A stretch of DNA of 64,000 nt from Steromphala cineraria. Taxonomy: Eukaryota; Mollusca; Gastropoda; Trochida; Trochidae. A model generated the notes under the pieces. It ran no database searches, was not told the DNA's origin, and saw nothing but the letters and a program-made list of their open reading frames with translations. A program made the translations under genes and the position numbers. The stretch lies in the NCBI GenBank assembly GCA_916613615.1, contig OU744726.1:54700987-54764986 (forward strand). Direction: 5' to 3'. Numbering within the stretch: position 1 is the first letter of the stretch; each line of letters opens with the position of its first letter. Shown one piece after another: positions 38,062-52,829 of the stretch.

Positions 38062-41000
38062 GGAATATGATTAATTCAAGAAAGTACATTTTCTTGAAAT
38101 GAGCGTGATAAGTTTCTTAAAAATGCATATTTCTGAACCAGACTTTCACCAAATGTACAAATCAGGGTGCTCTATCATTTGGAATAAATAAATTTTCACT
38201 CCGAGTAATAGTTTTAGCTACAGATTCGAACGTATAGACGTGTATGTGGTCAATTTTGAGCAAATTCTCGGAATATGATTAATTCAAGAAAGTACATTTT
38301 CTTGAAATGAGCGTGATAAGTTTCTTAAATATGCATATTTCTAAACAAGACTTTCACCAAATGTACACATCAGGGTGCTCTATCGTTTGGAATAAACAAA
38401 TTTTCACTCCGAGTAATAGATTTAGCTACAGATTCGAACGTATAGACGTGTATGTGGTCAATTTTGAGCAAATTCTCGGAATATGATTAATTCAAGAAAG
38501 TACATTTTCTTGTAAAGAGCGTGATAAGTTTCTTAAATATGCATATTTCTGAACCAGACTTTCACCAAATGTACACATCAGGGTGCTCTATCGTTTGGAA
38601 TAAACAAATTTTCACTCCGAGTAATAGATTTAGCAACAGATTCGAACGTATAGACGTGTATGTGGTCAATTTTGAGCAAATTCTCGGAATATAATTAATT
38701 CAAGAAAGAACATTGTCTTGTAACGAGCGTGATAAGTTTCTTAAATATGCATATTTCTAAACCAGACTTTCACCAAATGTACACATCAGGGTGCACTATC
38801 GTTTGGAATAAACAAATTTTCACTCCGAGTAATAGTTTTAGCTACAGATTCGAACGTATAGACGTGTATGTGGTCAATTTTGAGCAAATTCTCGAAATGT
38901 GATTAATTCAAGAAAGTACATTTTCTTGAAATGAGCGTGATAAGTTTCTTAAAAATGCATATTTCTAAACCAGACTTTCACCAAATGTACAAATCAGGGT
39001 GCTCTATCGTTTGGAATAAACAAATTTTCACTCCGAGTAATAGTTTTAGCTACAGATTCGAACGTATAGACGTGTATGTGGTCAATTTTGAGCAAATTCT
39101 CGGAATATGATTAATTCAAGAAAGTACATTTTCTTGAAATGAGCGTGATAAGTTTCTTAAATATGCATATTGCTAAACAATACTTTCACCAAATGTACAC
39201 ATCAGGGTGCTCTATCGTTTGGAATAAACAAATTTTCACTCCGAGTAATAGTTTTAGCTACAGATTCGAACGTATAGACGTGTATGTGGTCAATTTTGAG
39301 CAAATTCTCGGAATATGATTAATTCAAGAAAGTACATTTTCTTGAAATGAGCGTGATAAGTTTCTTAAATATGCATATTTCTAAACCAGTCTTTCACCAA
39401 ATGTACACATCAGGGTGCTCTATCGTTTGGAATAAACAAATTTTCACTCCGAGTAATACTTTTGGCTACAGATTCGAACGTAAAGACGTGTATGTGGTCA
39501 ATTTTGAGCAAATTCTCGGAATATGATTAATTCAAGAAAGTACATTTTCTTGAAATGAGCGTGATAAGTTTCTTAAAAATGCATATTTCTGAACCAGACT
39601 TTCACCAAATGTACAAATCAGGGTGCTCTATCATTTGGAATAAATAAATTTTCACTCCGAGTAATAGTTTTAGCTACAGATTCGAACGTATAGACGTGTA
39701 TGTGGTCAATTTTGAGCAAATTCTCGGAATATGATTAATTCAAGAAAGTACATTTTCTTGAAATGAGCGTGATAAGTTTCTTAAATATACATATTTCTAA
39801 ACAAGACTTTCACCAAATGTACACATCAGGGTGCTCTATCGTTTGGAATAAACAAATTTTCACTCCGAGTAATAGATTTAGCTACAGATTCGAACGTATA
39901 GACGTGTATGTGGTCAATTTTGAGCAAATTCTCGGAATATGATTAATTCAAGAAAGTACATTTTCTTGTAAAGAGCGTGATAAGTTTCTTAAATATGCAT
40001 ATTTCTGAACCAGACTTTCACCAAATGTACACATCAGGGTGCTCTATCGTTTGGAATAAACAAATTTTCACTCCGAGTAATAGATTTAGCAACAGATTCG
40101 AACGTATAGACGTGTATGTGGTCAATTTTGAGCAAATTCTCGGAATATAATTAATTCAAGAAAGAACATTGTCTTGTAACGAGCGTGATAAGTTTCTTAA
40201 ATATGCATATTTCTAAACCAGACTTTCACCAAATGTACACATCAGGGTGCACTATCGTTTGGAATAAACAAATTTTCACTCCGAGTAATAGTTTTAGCTA
40301 CAGATTCGAACGTATAGACGTGTATGTGGTCAATTTTGAGCAAATTCTCGAAATGTGATTAATTCAAGAAAGTACATTTTCTTGAAATGAGCGTGATAAG
40401 TTTCTTAAAAATGCATATTTCTAAACCAGACTTTCACCAAATGTACAAAACAGGGTGCTCTATCGTTTGGAATAAACAAATTTTCACTCCGAGTAATAGT
40501 TTTAGCTACAGATTCGAACGTATAGACGTGTATGTGGTAAATTTTGAGCAAATTCTCGGAATATGATTAATTCAAGAAAGTACATTTTCTTGAAATGAGC
40601 GTGATAAGTTTCTTAAATATGCATATTTCTAAACCAGTCTTTCACCAAATGTACACATCAGGGTGCTCTATCGTTTGGAATAAACAAATTTTCACTCCGA
40701 GTAATACTTTTGGCTACAGATTCGAACGTAAAGACGTGTATGTGGTCAATTTTGAGCAAATTCTCGGAATATGATTAATTCAAGAAAGTACATTTTCTTG
40801 AAATGAGCGTGATAAATTTCTTAAAAATGCATATTTCTGAACCAGACTTTCACCAAATGTACAAATCAGGGTGCTCTATCATTTGGAATAAATAAATTTT
40901 CACTCCGAGTAATAGTTTTAGCTACAGATTCGAACGTATAGACGTGTATGTGGTCAATTTTGAGCAAATTCTCGGAATATGATTAATTCAAGAAAGTACA

Positions 41001-44000
41001 TTTTCTTGAAATGAGCGTGATAAGTTTCTTAAATATGCATATTTCTAAACAAGACTTTCACCAAATGTACACATCAGGGTGCTCTATCGTTTGGAATAAA
41101 CAAATTTTCACTCCGAGTAATAGATTTAGCTACAGATTCGAACGTATAGACGTGTATGTGGTCAATTTTGAGCAAATTCTCGGAATATGATTAATTCAAG
41201 AAAGTACATTTTCTTGTAAAGAGCGTGATAAGTTTCTTAAATATGCATATTTCTGAACCAGACTTTCACCAAATGTACACATCAGGGTGCTCTATCGTTT
41301 GGAATAAACAAATTTTCACTCCGAGTAATAGATTTAGCAACAGATTCGAACGTATAGACGTGTATGTGGTCAATTTTGAGCAAATTCTCGGAATATAATT
41401 AATTCAAGAAAGAACATTGTCTTGTAACGAGCGTGATAAGTTTCTTAAATATGCATATTTCTAAACCAGACTTTCACCAAATGTACACATCAGGGTGCAC
41501 TATCGTTTGGAATAAACAAATTTTCACTCCGAGTAATAGTTTTAGCTACAGATTCGAACGTATAGACGTGTATGTGGTCAATTTTGAGCAAATTCTCGAA
41601 ATGTGATTAATTCAAGAAAGTACATTTTCTTGAAATGAGCGTGATAAGTTTCTTAAAAATGCATATTTCTAAACCAGACTTTCACCAAATGTACAAAACA
41701 GGGTGCTCTATCGTTTGGAATAAACAAATTTTCACTCCGAGTAATAGTTTTAGCTACAGATTCGAACGTATAGACGTGTATGTGGTCAATTTTGAGCAAA
41801 TTCTCGGAATATGATTAATTCAAGAAAGTACATTTTCTTGAAATGAGCGTGATAAGTTTCTTAAATATGCATATTGCTAAACAATACTTTCACCAAATGT
41901 ACACATCAGGGTGCTCTATCGTTTGGAATAAACAAATTTTCACTCCGAGTAATAGATTTAGCTACAGATTCGAACGTATAGACGTGTATGTGGTCAATTT
42001 TGAGCAAATTCTCGGAATATGATTAATTCAAGAAAGTACATTTTCTTGTAAAGAGCGTGATAAGTTTCTTAAATATGCATATTTCTGAACCAGACTTTCA
42101 CCAAATGTACACATCAGGGTGCTCTATCGTTTGGAATAAACAAATTTTCACTCCGAGTAATACTTTTGGCTACAGATTCGAACGTAAAGACGTGTATGTG
42201 GTCAATTTTGAGCAAATTCTCGGAATATGATTAATTCAAGAAAGTACATTTTCTTGAAATGAGCGTGATAAGTTTCTTAAAAATGCATATTTCTGAACCA
42301 GACTTTCACCAAATGTACAAATCAGGGTGCTCTATCATTTGGAATAAATAAATTTTCACTCCGAGTAATAGTTTTAGCTACAGATTCGAACGTATAGACG
42401 TGTATGTGGTCAATTTTGAGCAAATTCTCGGAATATGATTAATTCAAGAAAGTACATTTTCTTGAAATGAGCGTGATAAGTTTCTTAAATATACATATTT
42501 CTAAACAAGACTTTCACCAAATGTACACATCAGGGTGCTCTATCGTTTGGAATAAACAAATTTTCACTCCGAGTAATAGTTTTAGCTACAGATTCGAACG
42601 TATAGACGTGTATGTGGTCAATTTTGAGCAAATTCTCGGAATATGATTAATTCAAGAAAGTACATTTTCTTGTAAAGAGCGTGATAAGTTTCTTAAATAT
42701 GCATATTTCTGAACCAGACTTTCACCAAATGTACACATCAGGGTGCTCTATCGTTTGGAATAAACAAATTTTCACTCCGAGTAATAGATTTAGCAACAGA
42801 TTCGAACGTATAGACGTGTATGTGGTCAATTTTGAGCAAATTCTCGGAATATAATTAATTCAAGAAAGAACATTGTCTTGTAACGAGCGTGATAAGTTTC
42901 TTAAATATGCATATTTCTAAACCAGACTTTCACCAAATGTACACATCAGGGTGCACTATCGTTTGGAATAAACAAATTTTCACTCCGAGTAATAGTTTTA
43001 GCTACAGATTCGAACGTATAGACGTGTATGTGGTCAATTTTGAGCAAATTCTCGAAATGTGATTAATTCAAGAAAGTACATTTTCTTGAAATGAGCGTGA
43101 TAAGTTTCTTAAAAATGCATATTTCTAAACCAGACTTTCACCAAATGTACAAAACAGGGTGCTCTATCGTTTGGAATAAACAAATTTTCACTCCGAGTAA
43201 TAGTTTTAGCTACAGATTCGAACGTATAGACGTGTATGTGGTAAATTTTGAGCAAATTCTCGGAATATGATTAATTCAAGAAAGTACATTTTCTTGAAAT
43301 GAGCGTGATAAGTTTCTTAAATATGCATACTTCTAAACCAGTCTTTCACCAAATGTACACATCAGGGTGCTCTATCGTTTGGAATAAACAAATTTTCACT
43401 CCGAGTAATACTTTTGGCTACAGATTCGAACGTAAAGACGTGTATGTGGTCAATTTTGAGCAAATTCTCGGAATATGATTAATTCAAGAAAGTACATTTT
43501 CTTGAAATGAGCGTGATAAGTTTCTTAAAAATGCATATTTCTGAACCAGACTTTCACCAAATGTACAAATCAGGGTGCTCTATCATTTGGAATAAATAAA
43601 TTTTCACTCCGAGTAATAGTTTTAGCTACAGATTCGAACGTATAGACGTGTATGTGGTCAATTTTGAGCAAATTCTCGGAATATGATTAATTCAAGAAAG
43701 TACATTTTCTTGAAATGAGCGTGATAAGTTTCTTAAATATGCATATTTCTAAACAAGACTTTCACCAAATGTACACATCAGGGTGCTCTATCGTTTGGAA
43801 TAAACAAATTTTCACTCCGAGTAATAGATTTAGCTACAGATTCGAACGTATAGACGTGTATGTGGTCAATTTTGAGCAAATTCTCGGAATATGATTAATT
43901 CAAGAAAGTACATTTTCTTGTAAAGAGCGTGATAAGTTTCTTAAATATGCATATTTCTGAACCAGACTTTCACCAAATGTACACATCAGGGTGCTCTATC

Positions 44001-44925
44001 GTTTGGAATAAACAAATTTTCACTCCGAGTAATAGATTTAGCAACAGATTCGAACGTATAGACGTGTATGTGGTCAATTTTGAGCAAATTCTCGGAATAT
44101 AATTAATTCAAGAAAGAACATTGTCTTGTAACGAGCGTGATAAGTTTCTTAAATATGCATATTTCTAAACCAGACTTTCACCAAATGTACACATCAGGGT
44201 GCACTATCGTTTGGAATAAACAAATTTTCACTCCGAGTAATAGATTTAGCTACAGATTCGAACGTATAGACGTGTATGTGGTCAATTTTGAGCAAATTCT
44301 CGAAATGTGATTAATTCAAGAAAGTACATTTTCTTGAAATGAGCGTGATAAGTTTCTTAAAAATGCATATTTCTAAACCAGACTTTCACCAAATGTACAA
44401 AACAGGGTGCTCTATCGTTTGGAATAAACAAATTTTCACTCCGAGTAATAGTTTTAGCTACAGATTCGAACGTATAGACGTGTATGTGGTCAATTTTGAG
44501 CAAATTCTCGGAATATGATTAATTCAAGAAAGTACATTTTCTTGAAATGAGCGTGATAAGTTTCTTAAATATGCATATTGCTAAACAATACTTTCACCAA
44601 ATGTACACATCAGGGTGCTCTATCGTTTGGAATAAACAAATTTTCACTCCGAGTAATAGATTTAGCTACAGATTCGAACGTATAGACGTGTATGTGGTCA
44701 ATTTTGAGCAAATTCTCGGAATATGATTAATTCAAGAAAGTACATTTTCTTGTAAAGAGCGTGATAAGTTTCTTAAATATGCATATTTCTGAACCAGACT
44801 TTCACCAAATGTACACATCAGGGTGCTCTATCGTTTGGAATAAACAAATTTTCACTCGGAGTAATAGATTTAGCAACAGATTCGAACGTATAGACGTGTA
44901 TGTGGTCAATTTTGAGCAAATTCTC
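38062..44925. repeat. Alternating 7- and 6-monomer units forming a 13-monomer repeat (2704 bp)
   Basis: Units start at 38062, 39518, 40766, 42222 and 43470, with lengths of 7, 6, 7, 6 and 7 monomers. The core E F C D G is followed by F'-A (or F'-C) in long units and by A alone in short units. The private G start GAAATGTGATT recurs at intervals of 1456, 1248, 1456 and 1248 bases. The F' marker ATTGCTAAACAATAC recurs every 2704 bases. Confidence 0.9.
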
Positions 44926-46589
44926 GGAATATGATTAATTCAAGAAAGTACATTTTCTTGAAATGAGCGTGATAAGTTTCTTAAAAATGCATATTTCTAA
45001 ACAAGACTTTCACAAAATGTACACATCAGGGTGCTCTATCGTTTGGAATAAACAAATTTTCACTCCGAGTAATAGATTTAGCTACAGATTCGAACGTATA
45101 GACGTGTATGTGGTCAATTTTGAGCAAATTCTCGGAATATGATTAATTCAAGAAAGTACATTTTCTTGAAATGAGCGTGATAAGTTTCTTAAAAATGCAT
45201 ATTTCTGAACCAGACTTTCACCAAATGTACAAATCAGGGTGCTCTATCATTTGGAATAAATAAATTTTCACTCCGAGTAATAGTTTTAGCTACAGATTCG
45301 AACGTATAGACGTGTATGTGGTCAATTTTGAGCAAATTCTCGGAATATGATTAATTCAAGAAAGTACATTTTCTTGAAATGAGCGTAATAAGTTTCTTAA
45401 ATATGCATATTTCTAAACAAGACTTTCACCAAATGTACACATCAGGGTGCTCTATCGTTTGGAATAAACAAATTTTCACTCCGAGTAATAGATTTAGCTA
45501 CAGATTCGAACGTATAGACGTGTATGTGGTCAATTTTGAGCAAATTCTCGGAATATGATTAATTCAAGAAAGTACATTTTCTTGTAAAGAGCGTGATAAG
45601 TTTCTTAAATATGCATATTTCTGAACCAGACTTTCACCAAATGTACACATCAGGGTGCTCTATCGTTTGGAATAAACAAATTTTCACTCGGAGTAATAGA
45701 TTTAGCAACAGATTCGAACGTATAGACGTGTATGTGGTCAATTTTGAGCAAATTCTCGGAATATGATTAATTCAAGAAAGTACATTTTCTTGAAATGAGC
45801 GTGATAAGTTTCTTAAAAATGCATATTTCTAAACAAGACTTTCACAAAATGTACACATCAGGGTGCTCTATCGTTTGGAATAAACAAATTTTCACTCCGA
45901 GTAATAGATTTAGCTACAGATTCGAACGTATAGACGTGTATGTGGTCAATTTTGAGCAAATTCTCGGAATATGATTAATTCAAGAAAGTACATTTTCTTG
46001 AAATGAGCGTGATAAGTTTCTTAAAAATGCATATTTCTGAACCAGACTTTCACCAAATGTACAAATCAGGGTGCTCTATCATTTGGAATAAATAAATTTT
46101 CACTCCGAGTAATAGTTTTAGCTACAGATTCGAACGTATAGACGTGTATGTGGTCAATTTTGAGCAAATTCTCGGAATATGATTAATTCAAGAAAGTACA
46201 TTTTCTTGAAATGAGCGTAATAAGTTTCTTAAATATGCATATTTCTAAACAAGACTTTCACCAAATGTACACATCAGGGTGCTCTATCGTTTGGAATAAA
46301 CAAATTTTCACTCCGAGTAATAGATTTAGCTACAGATTCGAACGTATAGACGTGTATGTGGTCAATTTTGAGCAAATTCTCGGAATATGATTAATTCAAG
46401 AAAGTACATTTTCTTGTAAAGAGCGTGATAAGTTTCTTAAATATGCATATTTCTGAACCAGACTTTCACCAAATGTACACATCAGGGTGCTCTATCGTTT
46501 GGAATAAACAAATTTTCACTCGGAGTAATAGATTTAGCAACAGATTCGAACGTATAGACGTGTATGTGGTCAATTTTGAGCAAATTCTC
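44926..46589. repeat. Four-monomer unit B-E-F-C, two near-identical copies
   Basis: Copies at 44926-45757 and 45758-46589 share the private change GAGCGTAATAAG (45380 and 46212) and show no difference that I could find by eye. This is one of the youngest-looking duplications in the window. Confidence 0.85.
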
Positions 46590-48461
46590 GGAATATGATT
46601 AATTCAAGAAAGTACATTTTCTTGAAATGAGCGTGATAAGTTTCTTAAAAATGCATATTTCTAAACAAGACTTTCACAAAATGTACACATCAGGGTGCTC
46701 TATCGTTTGGAATAAACAAATTTTCACTCCGAGTAATAGATTTAGCTACATATTCGAACGTATAGACGTGTATGTGGTCAATTTTGAGCAAATTCTCGGA
46801 ATATGATTAATTCAAGAAAGTACATTTTCTTGTAAAGAGCGTGATAAGTTTCTTAAATATGCATATTTCTAAACCAGTCTTTCACCAAATGTACACATCA
46901 GGGTGCTCTATCGTTTGGAATAAACAAATTTTCACTCCGAGTAATACTTTTGGCTACAGATTCGAACGTAAAGACGTGTATGTGGTCAATTTTGAGCAAA
47001 TTCTCGGAATATGATTAATTCAAGAAAGTACATTTTCTTGAAATGAGCGTGATAAGTTTCTTAAAAATGCATATTTCTGAACCAGACTTTCACCAAATGT
47101 ACAAATCAGGGTGCTCTATCATTTGGAATAAATAAATTTTCACTCCGAGTAATAGTTTTAGCTACAGATTCGAACGTATAGACGTGTATGTGGTCAATTT
47201 TGAGCAAATTCTCGGAATATGATTAATTCAAGAAAGTACATTTTCTTGAAATGAGCGTGATAAGTTTCTTAAATATGCATATTTCTAAACAAGACTTTCA
47301 CCAAATGTACACATCAGGGTGCTCTATCGTTTGGAATAAACACATTTTCACTCCGAGTAATAGATTTAGCTACAGATTCGAATGTATAGACGTGTATGTG
47401 GTCAATTTTGAGCAAATTCTCGGAATATGATTAATTCAAGAAAGTACATTTTCTTGTAAAGAGCGTGATAAGTTTCTTAAATATGCATATTTCTGAACCA
47501 GACTTTCACCAAATGTACACATCAGGGTGCTCTATCGTTTGGAATAAACAAATTTTCACTCGGAGTAATAGATTTAGCAACAGATTCGAACGTATAGACG
47601 TGTATGTGGTCAATTTTGAGCAAATTCTCGGAATATGATTAATTCAAGAAAGTACATTTTCTTGAAATGAGCGTGATAAGTTTCTTAAAAATGCATATTT
47701 CTAAACAAGACTTTCACAAAATGTACACATCAGGGTGCTCTATCGTTTGGAATAAACAAATTTTCACTCCGAGTAATAGATTTAGCTACAGATTCGAACG
47801 TATAGACGTGTATGTGGTCAATTTTGAGCAAATTCTCGGAATATGATTAATTCAAGAAAGTACATTTTCTTGTAAAGAGCGTGATGAGTTTCTTAAATAT
47901 GCATATTTCTAAACCAGTCTTTCACCAAATGTACACATCAGGGTGCTCTATCGTTTGGAATAAACAAATTTTCACTCCGAGTAATACTTTTGGCTACAGA
48001 TTCGAACGTAAAGACGTGTATGTGGTCAATTTTGAGCAAATTCTCGGAATATGATTAATTCAAGAAAGTACATTTTCTTGAAATGAGCGTGATAAGTTTC
48101 TTAAAAATGCATATTTCTGAACCAGACTTTCACCAAATGTACAAATCAGGGTGCTCTATCATTTGGAATAAATAAATTTTCACTCCGAGTAATAGTTTTA
48201 GCTACAGATTCGAACGTATAGACGTGTATGTGGTCAATTTTGAGCAAATTCTCGGAATATGATTAATTCAAGAAAGTACATTTTCTTGAAATGAGCGTGA
48301 TAAGTTTCTTAAATATGCATATTTCTAAACAAGACTTTCACCAAATGTACACATCAGGGTGCTCTATCGTTTGGAATAAACACATTTTCACTCCGAGTAA
48401 TAGATTTAGCTACAGATTCGAATGTATAGACGTGTATGTGGTCAATTTTGAGCAAATTCTC
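46590..48461. repeat. Five-monomer unit B-A-E-F-C, one and four-fifths copies
   Basis: Units start at 46590 and 47630, 1040 bases apart, sharing AAACACATTTTC and TTCGAATGTATAG in the F monomer. Copies differ at a few bases (TACATATTCG near 46747, GTGATGAGTTTC near 47881). The unit looks like the preceding B-E-F-C with an A inserted after B. Confidence 0.8.
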
Positions 48462-51165
48462 GGAATATGATTAATTCAAGAAAGTACATTTTCTTCTAAA
48501 GAGCGTGATAAGTTTCTTAAATATGCATATTTCTAAACCAGACTTTCACCAAATGTACACATCAGGGTGCACTATCGTTTGGAATAAACAAATTTTCACT
48601 CCGAGTAATAGTTTTAGCTACAGATTCGAACGTATAGACGTGTATGTGGTCAATTTTGAGCAAATTCTCGGAATATGATTAATTCAAGAAAGTACATTTT
48701 CTTGTAAAGAGCGTGATAAGTTTCTTAAATATGCATATTTCTAAACCAGTCTTTCACCAAATGTACACATCAGGGTGCTCTATCGTTTGGAATAAACAAA
48801 TTTTCACTCCGAGTAATACTTTTGGCTACAGATTCGAACGTAAAGACGTGTATGTGGTCAATTTTGAGCAAATTCTCGGAATATGATTAATTCAAGAAAG
48901 TACATTTTCTTGAAATGAGCGTGATAAGTTTCTTAAAAATGCATATTTCTAAACAAGACTTTCACAAAATGTACACATCAGGGTGCTCTATCGTTTGGAA
49001 TAAACAAATTTTCACTCCGAGTAATAGATTTAGCTACAGATTCGAACGTATAGACGTGTATGTGGTCAATTTTGAGCAAATTCTCGGAATATGATTAATT
49101 CAAGAAAGTACATTTTCTTGAAATGAGCGTGATAAGTTTCTTAAAAATGCATATTTCTGAACCAGACTTTCACCAAATGTACAAATCAGGGTGCTCTATC
49201 ATTTGGAATAAATAAATTTTCACTCCGAGTAATAGTTTTAGCTACAGATTCGAACGTATAGACGTGTATGTGGTCAATTTTGAGCAAATTCTCGGAATAT
49301 GATTAATTCAAGAAAGTACATTTTCTTGAAATGAGCGTGATAAGTTTCTTAAATATGCATATTTCTAAACAAGACTTTCACCAAATGTACACATCAGGGT
49401 GCTCTATCGTTTGGAATAAACAAATTTTCACTCCGAGTAATAGATTTAGCTACAGATTCGAACGTATAGACGTGTATGTGGTCAATTTTGAGCAAATTCT
49501 CGGAATATGATTAATTCAAGAAAGTACATTTTCTTGTAAAGAGCGTGATAAGTTTCTTAAATATGCATATTTCTGAACCAGTCTTTCACCAAATGTACAC
49601 ATCAGGGTGCTCTATCGTTTGGAATAAACAAATTTTCACTCGGAGTAATAGATTTAGCAACAGATTCGAACGTAAAGACGTGTATGTGGTCAATTTTGAG
49701 CAAATTCTCGGAATATGATTAATTCAAGAAAGTACATTTTCTTGAAATGAGCGTGATAAGTTTCTTAAAAATGCATATTTCTGAACCAGACTTTCACCAA
49801 ATGTACAAATCAGGGTGCTCTATCGTTTGGAATAAATAAATTTTCACTCCGAGTAATAGTTTTAGCTACAGATTCGAACGTATAGACGTGTATGTGGTCA
49901 ATTTTGAGCAAATTCTCGGAATATGATTAATTCAAGAAAGTACATTTTCTTGAAATGAGCGTGATAAGTTTCTTAAATATGCATATTTCTAAACAAGACT
50001 TTCACAAAATGTACACATCAGGGTGCTCTATCGTTTGGAATAAACAAATTTTCACTCCGAGTAATAGATTTAGCTACAGATTCGAACGTATAGACGTGTA
50101 TGTGGTCAATTTTGAGCAAATTCTCGGAATATGATTAATTCAAGAAAGTACATTTTCTTGTAAAGAGCGTGATAAGTTTCTTAAATATGCATATTTCTGA
50201 ACCAGACTTTCACCAAATGTACACATCAGGGTGCTCTATCGTTTGGAATAAACAAATTTTCACTCCGAGTAATAGATTTAGCAACAGATTCGAACGTATA
50301 GACGTGTATGTGGTCAATTTTGAGCAAATTCTCGGAATATAATTAATTCAAGAAAGAACATTGTCTTGTAACGAGCGTGATAAGTTTCTTAAATATGCAT
50401 ATTTCTAAACCAGACTTTCACCAAATGTACACATCAGGGTGCACTATCGTTTGGAATAAACAAATTTTCACTCCGAGTAATAGATTTAGCTACAGATTCG
50501 AACGTATAGACGTGTATGTGGTCAATTTTGAGCAAATTCTCGGAATATGATTAATTCAAGAAAGTACATTTTCTTGAAATGAGCGTGATAAGTTTCTTAA
50601 AAATGCATATTTCTAAACCAGACTTTCACCATATGTACAAATCAGGGTGCTCTATCGTTTGGAATAAACAAATTTTCACTCCGAGTAATAGTTTTAGCTA
50701 CAGATTCGAACGTATAGACGTGTATGTGGTCAATTTTGAGCAAATTTTCGGAATATGATTAATTCAAGAAAGTACATTTTCTTGAAATGAGCGTGATAAG
50801 TTTCTTAAATATGCATATTTCTAAACAAGACTTTCACCAAATGTACACATCAGGGTGCTCTATCGTTTGGAATAAACAAATTTTCACTCCGAGTAATAGA
50901 TTTAGCTACAGATTCGAACGTATAGACGTGTATGTGGTCAATTTTGAGCAAATTCTCGGAATATGATTAATTCAAGAAAGTACATTTTCTTGTAAAGAGC
51001 GTGATAAGTTTCTTAAATATGCATATTTCTGAATCAGACTTTCACCAAATGTACACATCAGGGTGCTCTATCGTTTGGAATAAACAAATTTTCACTCGGA
51101 GTAATAGATTTAGCAACAGATTCGAACGTATAGACGTGTATGTGGTCAATTTTGAGCAAATTCTC
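48462..51165. repeat. Mixed-order satellite monomers
   Basis: Thirteen monomers, read as H A B E F C E F/B C D G F C. It contains the usual F-H-A junction at its left edge and one C-D-G-F run (50126-50957). No unit inside it repeats. Confidence 0.65.
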
Positions 51166-52829
51166 GGAATATGATTAATTCAAGAAAGTACATTTTCTTG
51201 AAATGAGCGTGATAAGTTTCTTAAAAATGCATATTTCTAAACAAGACTTTCACAAAATGTACACATCAGGGTGCTCTATCGTTTGGAATAAACAAATTTT
51301 CACTCCGAGTAATAGTTTTAGCTACAGATTCGAACGTATAGACGTGTATGTGGTCAATTTTGAGCAAATTCTCGGAATATGATTAATTCAAGAAAGTACA
51401 TTTTCTTGTAAAGAGCGTGATAAGTTTCTTAAATATGCATATTTCTAAACCAGTCTTTCACCAAATGTACACATCAGGGTGCTCTATCGTTTGGAATAAA
51501 CAAATTTTCACTCCGAGTAATACTTTTGGCTACAGTTTCGAACGTATAGACGTGTATGTGGTCAATTTTGAGCAAATTCTCGGAATATGATTAATTCAAG
51601 AAAGTACATTTTCTTGTAAAGAGCGTGATAAGTTTCTTAAATATGCATATTTCTGAACCAGACTTTCACCAAATGTACACATCAGGGTGCTCTATCGTTT
51701 GGAATAAACAAATTTTCACTCGGAGTAATAGATTTAGCAACAGATTCGAACGTATAGACGTGTATGTGGTCAATTTTGAGCAAATTCTCGGAATATGATT
51801 AATTCAAGAAAGTACATTTTCTTGAAATGAGCGTGATAAGTTTCTTAAAAATGCATATTTCTAAACAAGACTTTCACAAAATGTACACATCAGGGTGCTC
51901 TATCGTTTGGAATAAACAAATTTTCACTCCGAGTAATAGATTTAGCTACAGATTCGAACGTATAGACGTGTATGTGGTCAATTTTGAGCAAATTCTCGGA
52001 ATATGATTAATTCAAGAAAGTACATTTTCTTGAAATGAGCGTGATAAGTTTCTTAAATATGCATATTTCTAAACAAGACTTTCACCAAATGTACACATCA
52101 GGGTGCTCTATCGTTTGGAATAAACAAATTTTCACTCCGAGTAATAGATTTAGCTACAGATTCGAACGTATAGACGTGTATGTGGTCAATTTTGAGCAAA
52201 TTCTCGGAATATGATTAATTCAAGAAAGTACATTTTCTTGTAAAGAGCGTGATAAGTTTCTTAAATATGCATATTTCTGAACCAGACTTTCACCAAATGT
52301 ACACATCAGGGTGCTCTATCGTTTCGAATAAACAAATTTTCACTCGGAGTAATAGATTTAGCAACAGATTCGAACGTATAGACGTGTATGTGGTCAATTT
52401 TGAGCAAATTCTCGGAATATGATTAATTCAAGAAAGTACATTTTCTTGAAATGAGCGTGATAAGTTTCTTAAATATGCATATTTCTGAATCAGACTTTCA
52501 CCAAATGTACACATCAGGGTGCTCTATCGTTTGGAATAAACAAATTTTCACTCGGAGTAATAGATTTAGCTACAGATTCGAACGTATAGACGTGTATGTG
52601 GTCAATTTTGAGAAAATTCTCGGAATATGATTAATTCAAGAAAGTACATTTTCTTGAAATGAGCGTGATAAGTTTCTTAAAAATGCATATTTCTAAACAA
52701 GACTTTCACAAAATGTACACATCAGGGTGCTCTATCGTTTGGAATAAACAAATTTTCACTCCGAGTAATAGTTTTAGCTACAGATTCGAACGTATAGACG
52801 TGTATGTGGTCAATTTTGAGCAAATTCTC
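51166..52829. repeat. First copy of the C* unit (B/G-A-C-B-F-C*-C'-B/G)
   Basis: C* at 52206 has GTTTCGAATAAAC and C' at 52414 has CTGAATCAGAC. The same neighbour order recurs at the right end of the window, 33 monomers (6864 bases) later. The B monomers at 51166 and 52622 have the G-type right half AGTTTTAGCTAC. A local base change, GAGAAAATTC, lies near 52610. Confidence 0.75.
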
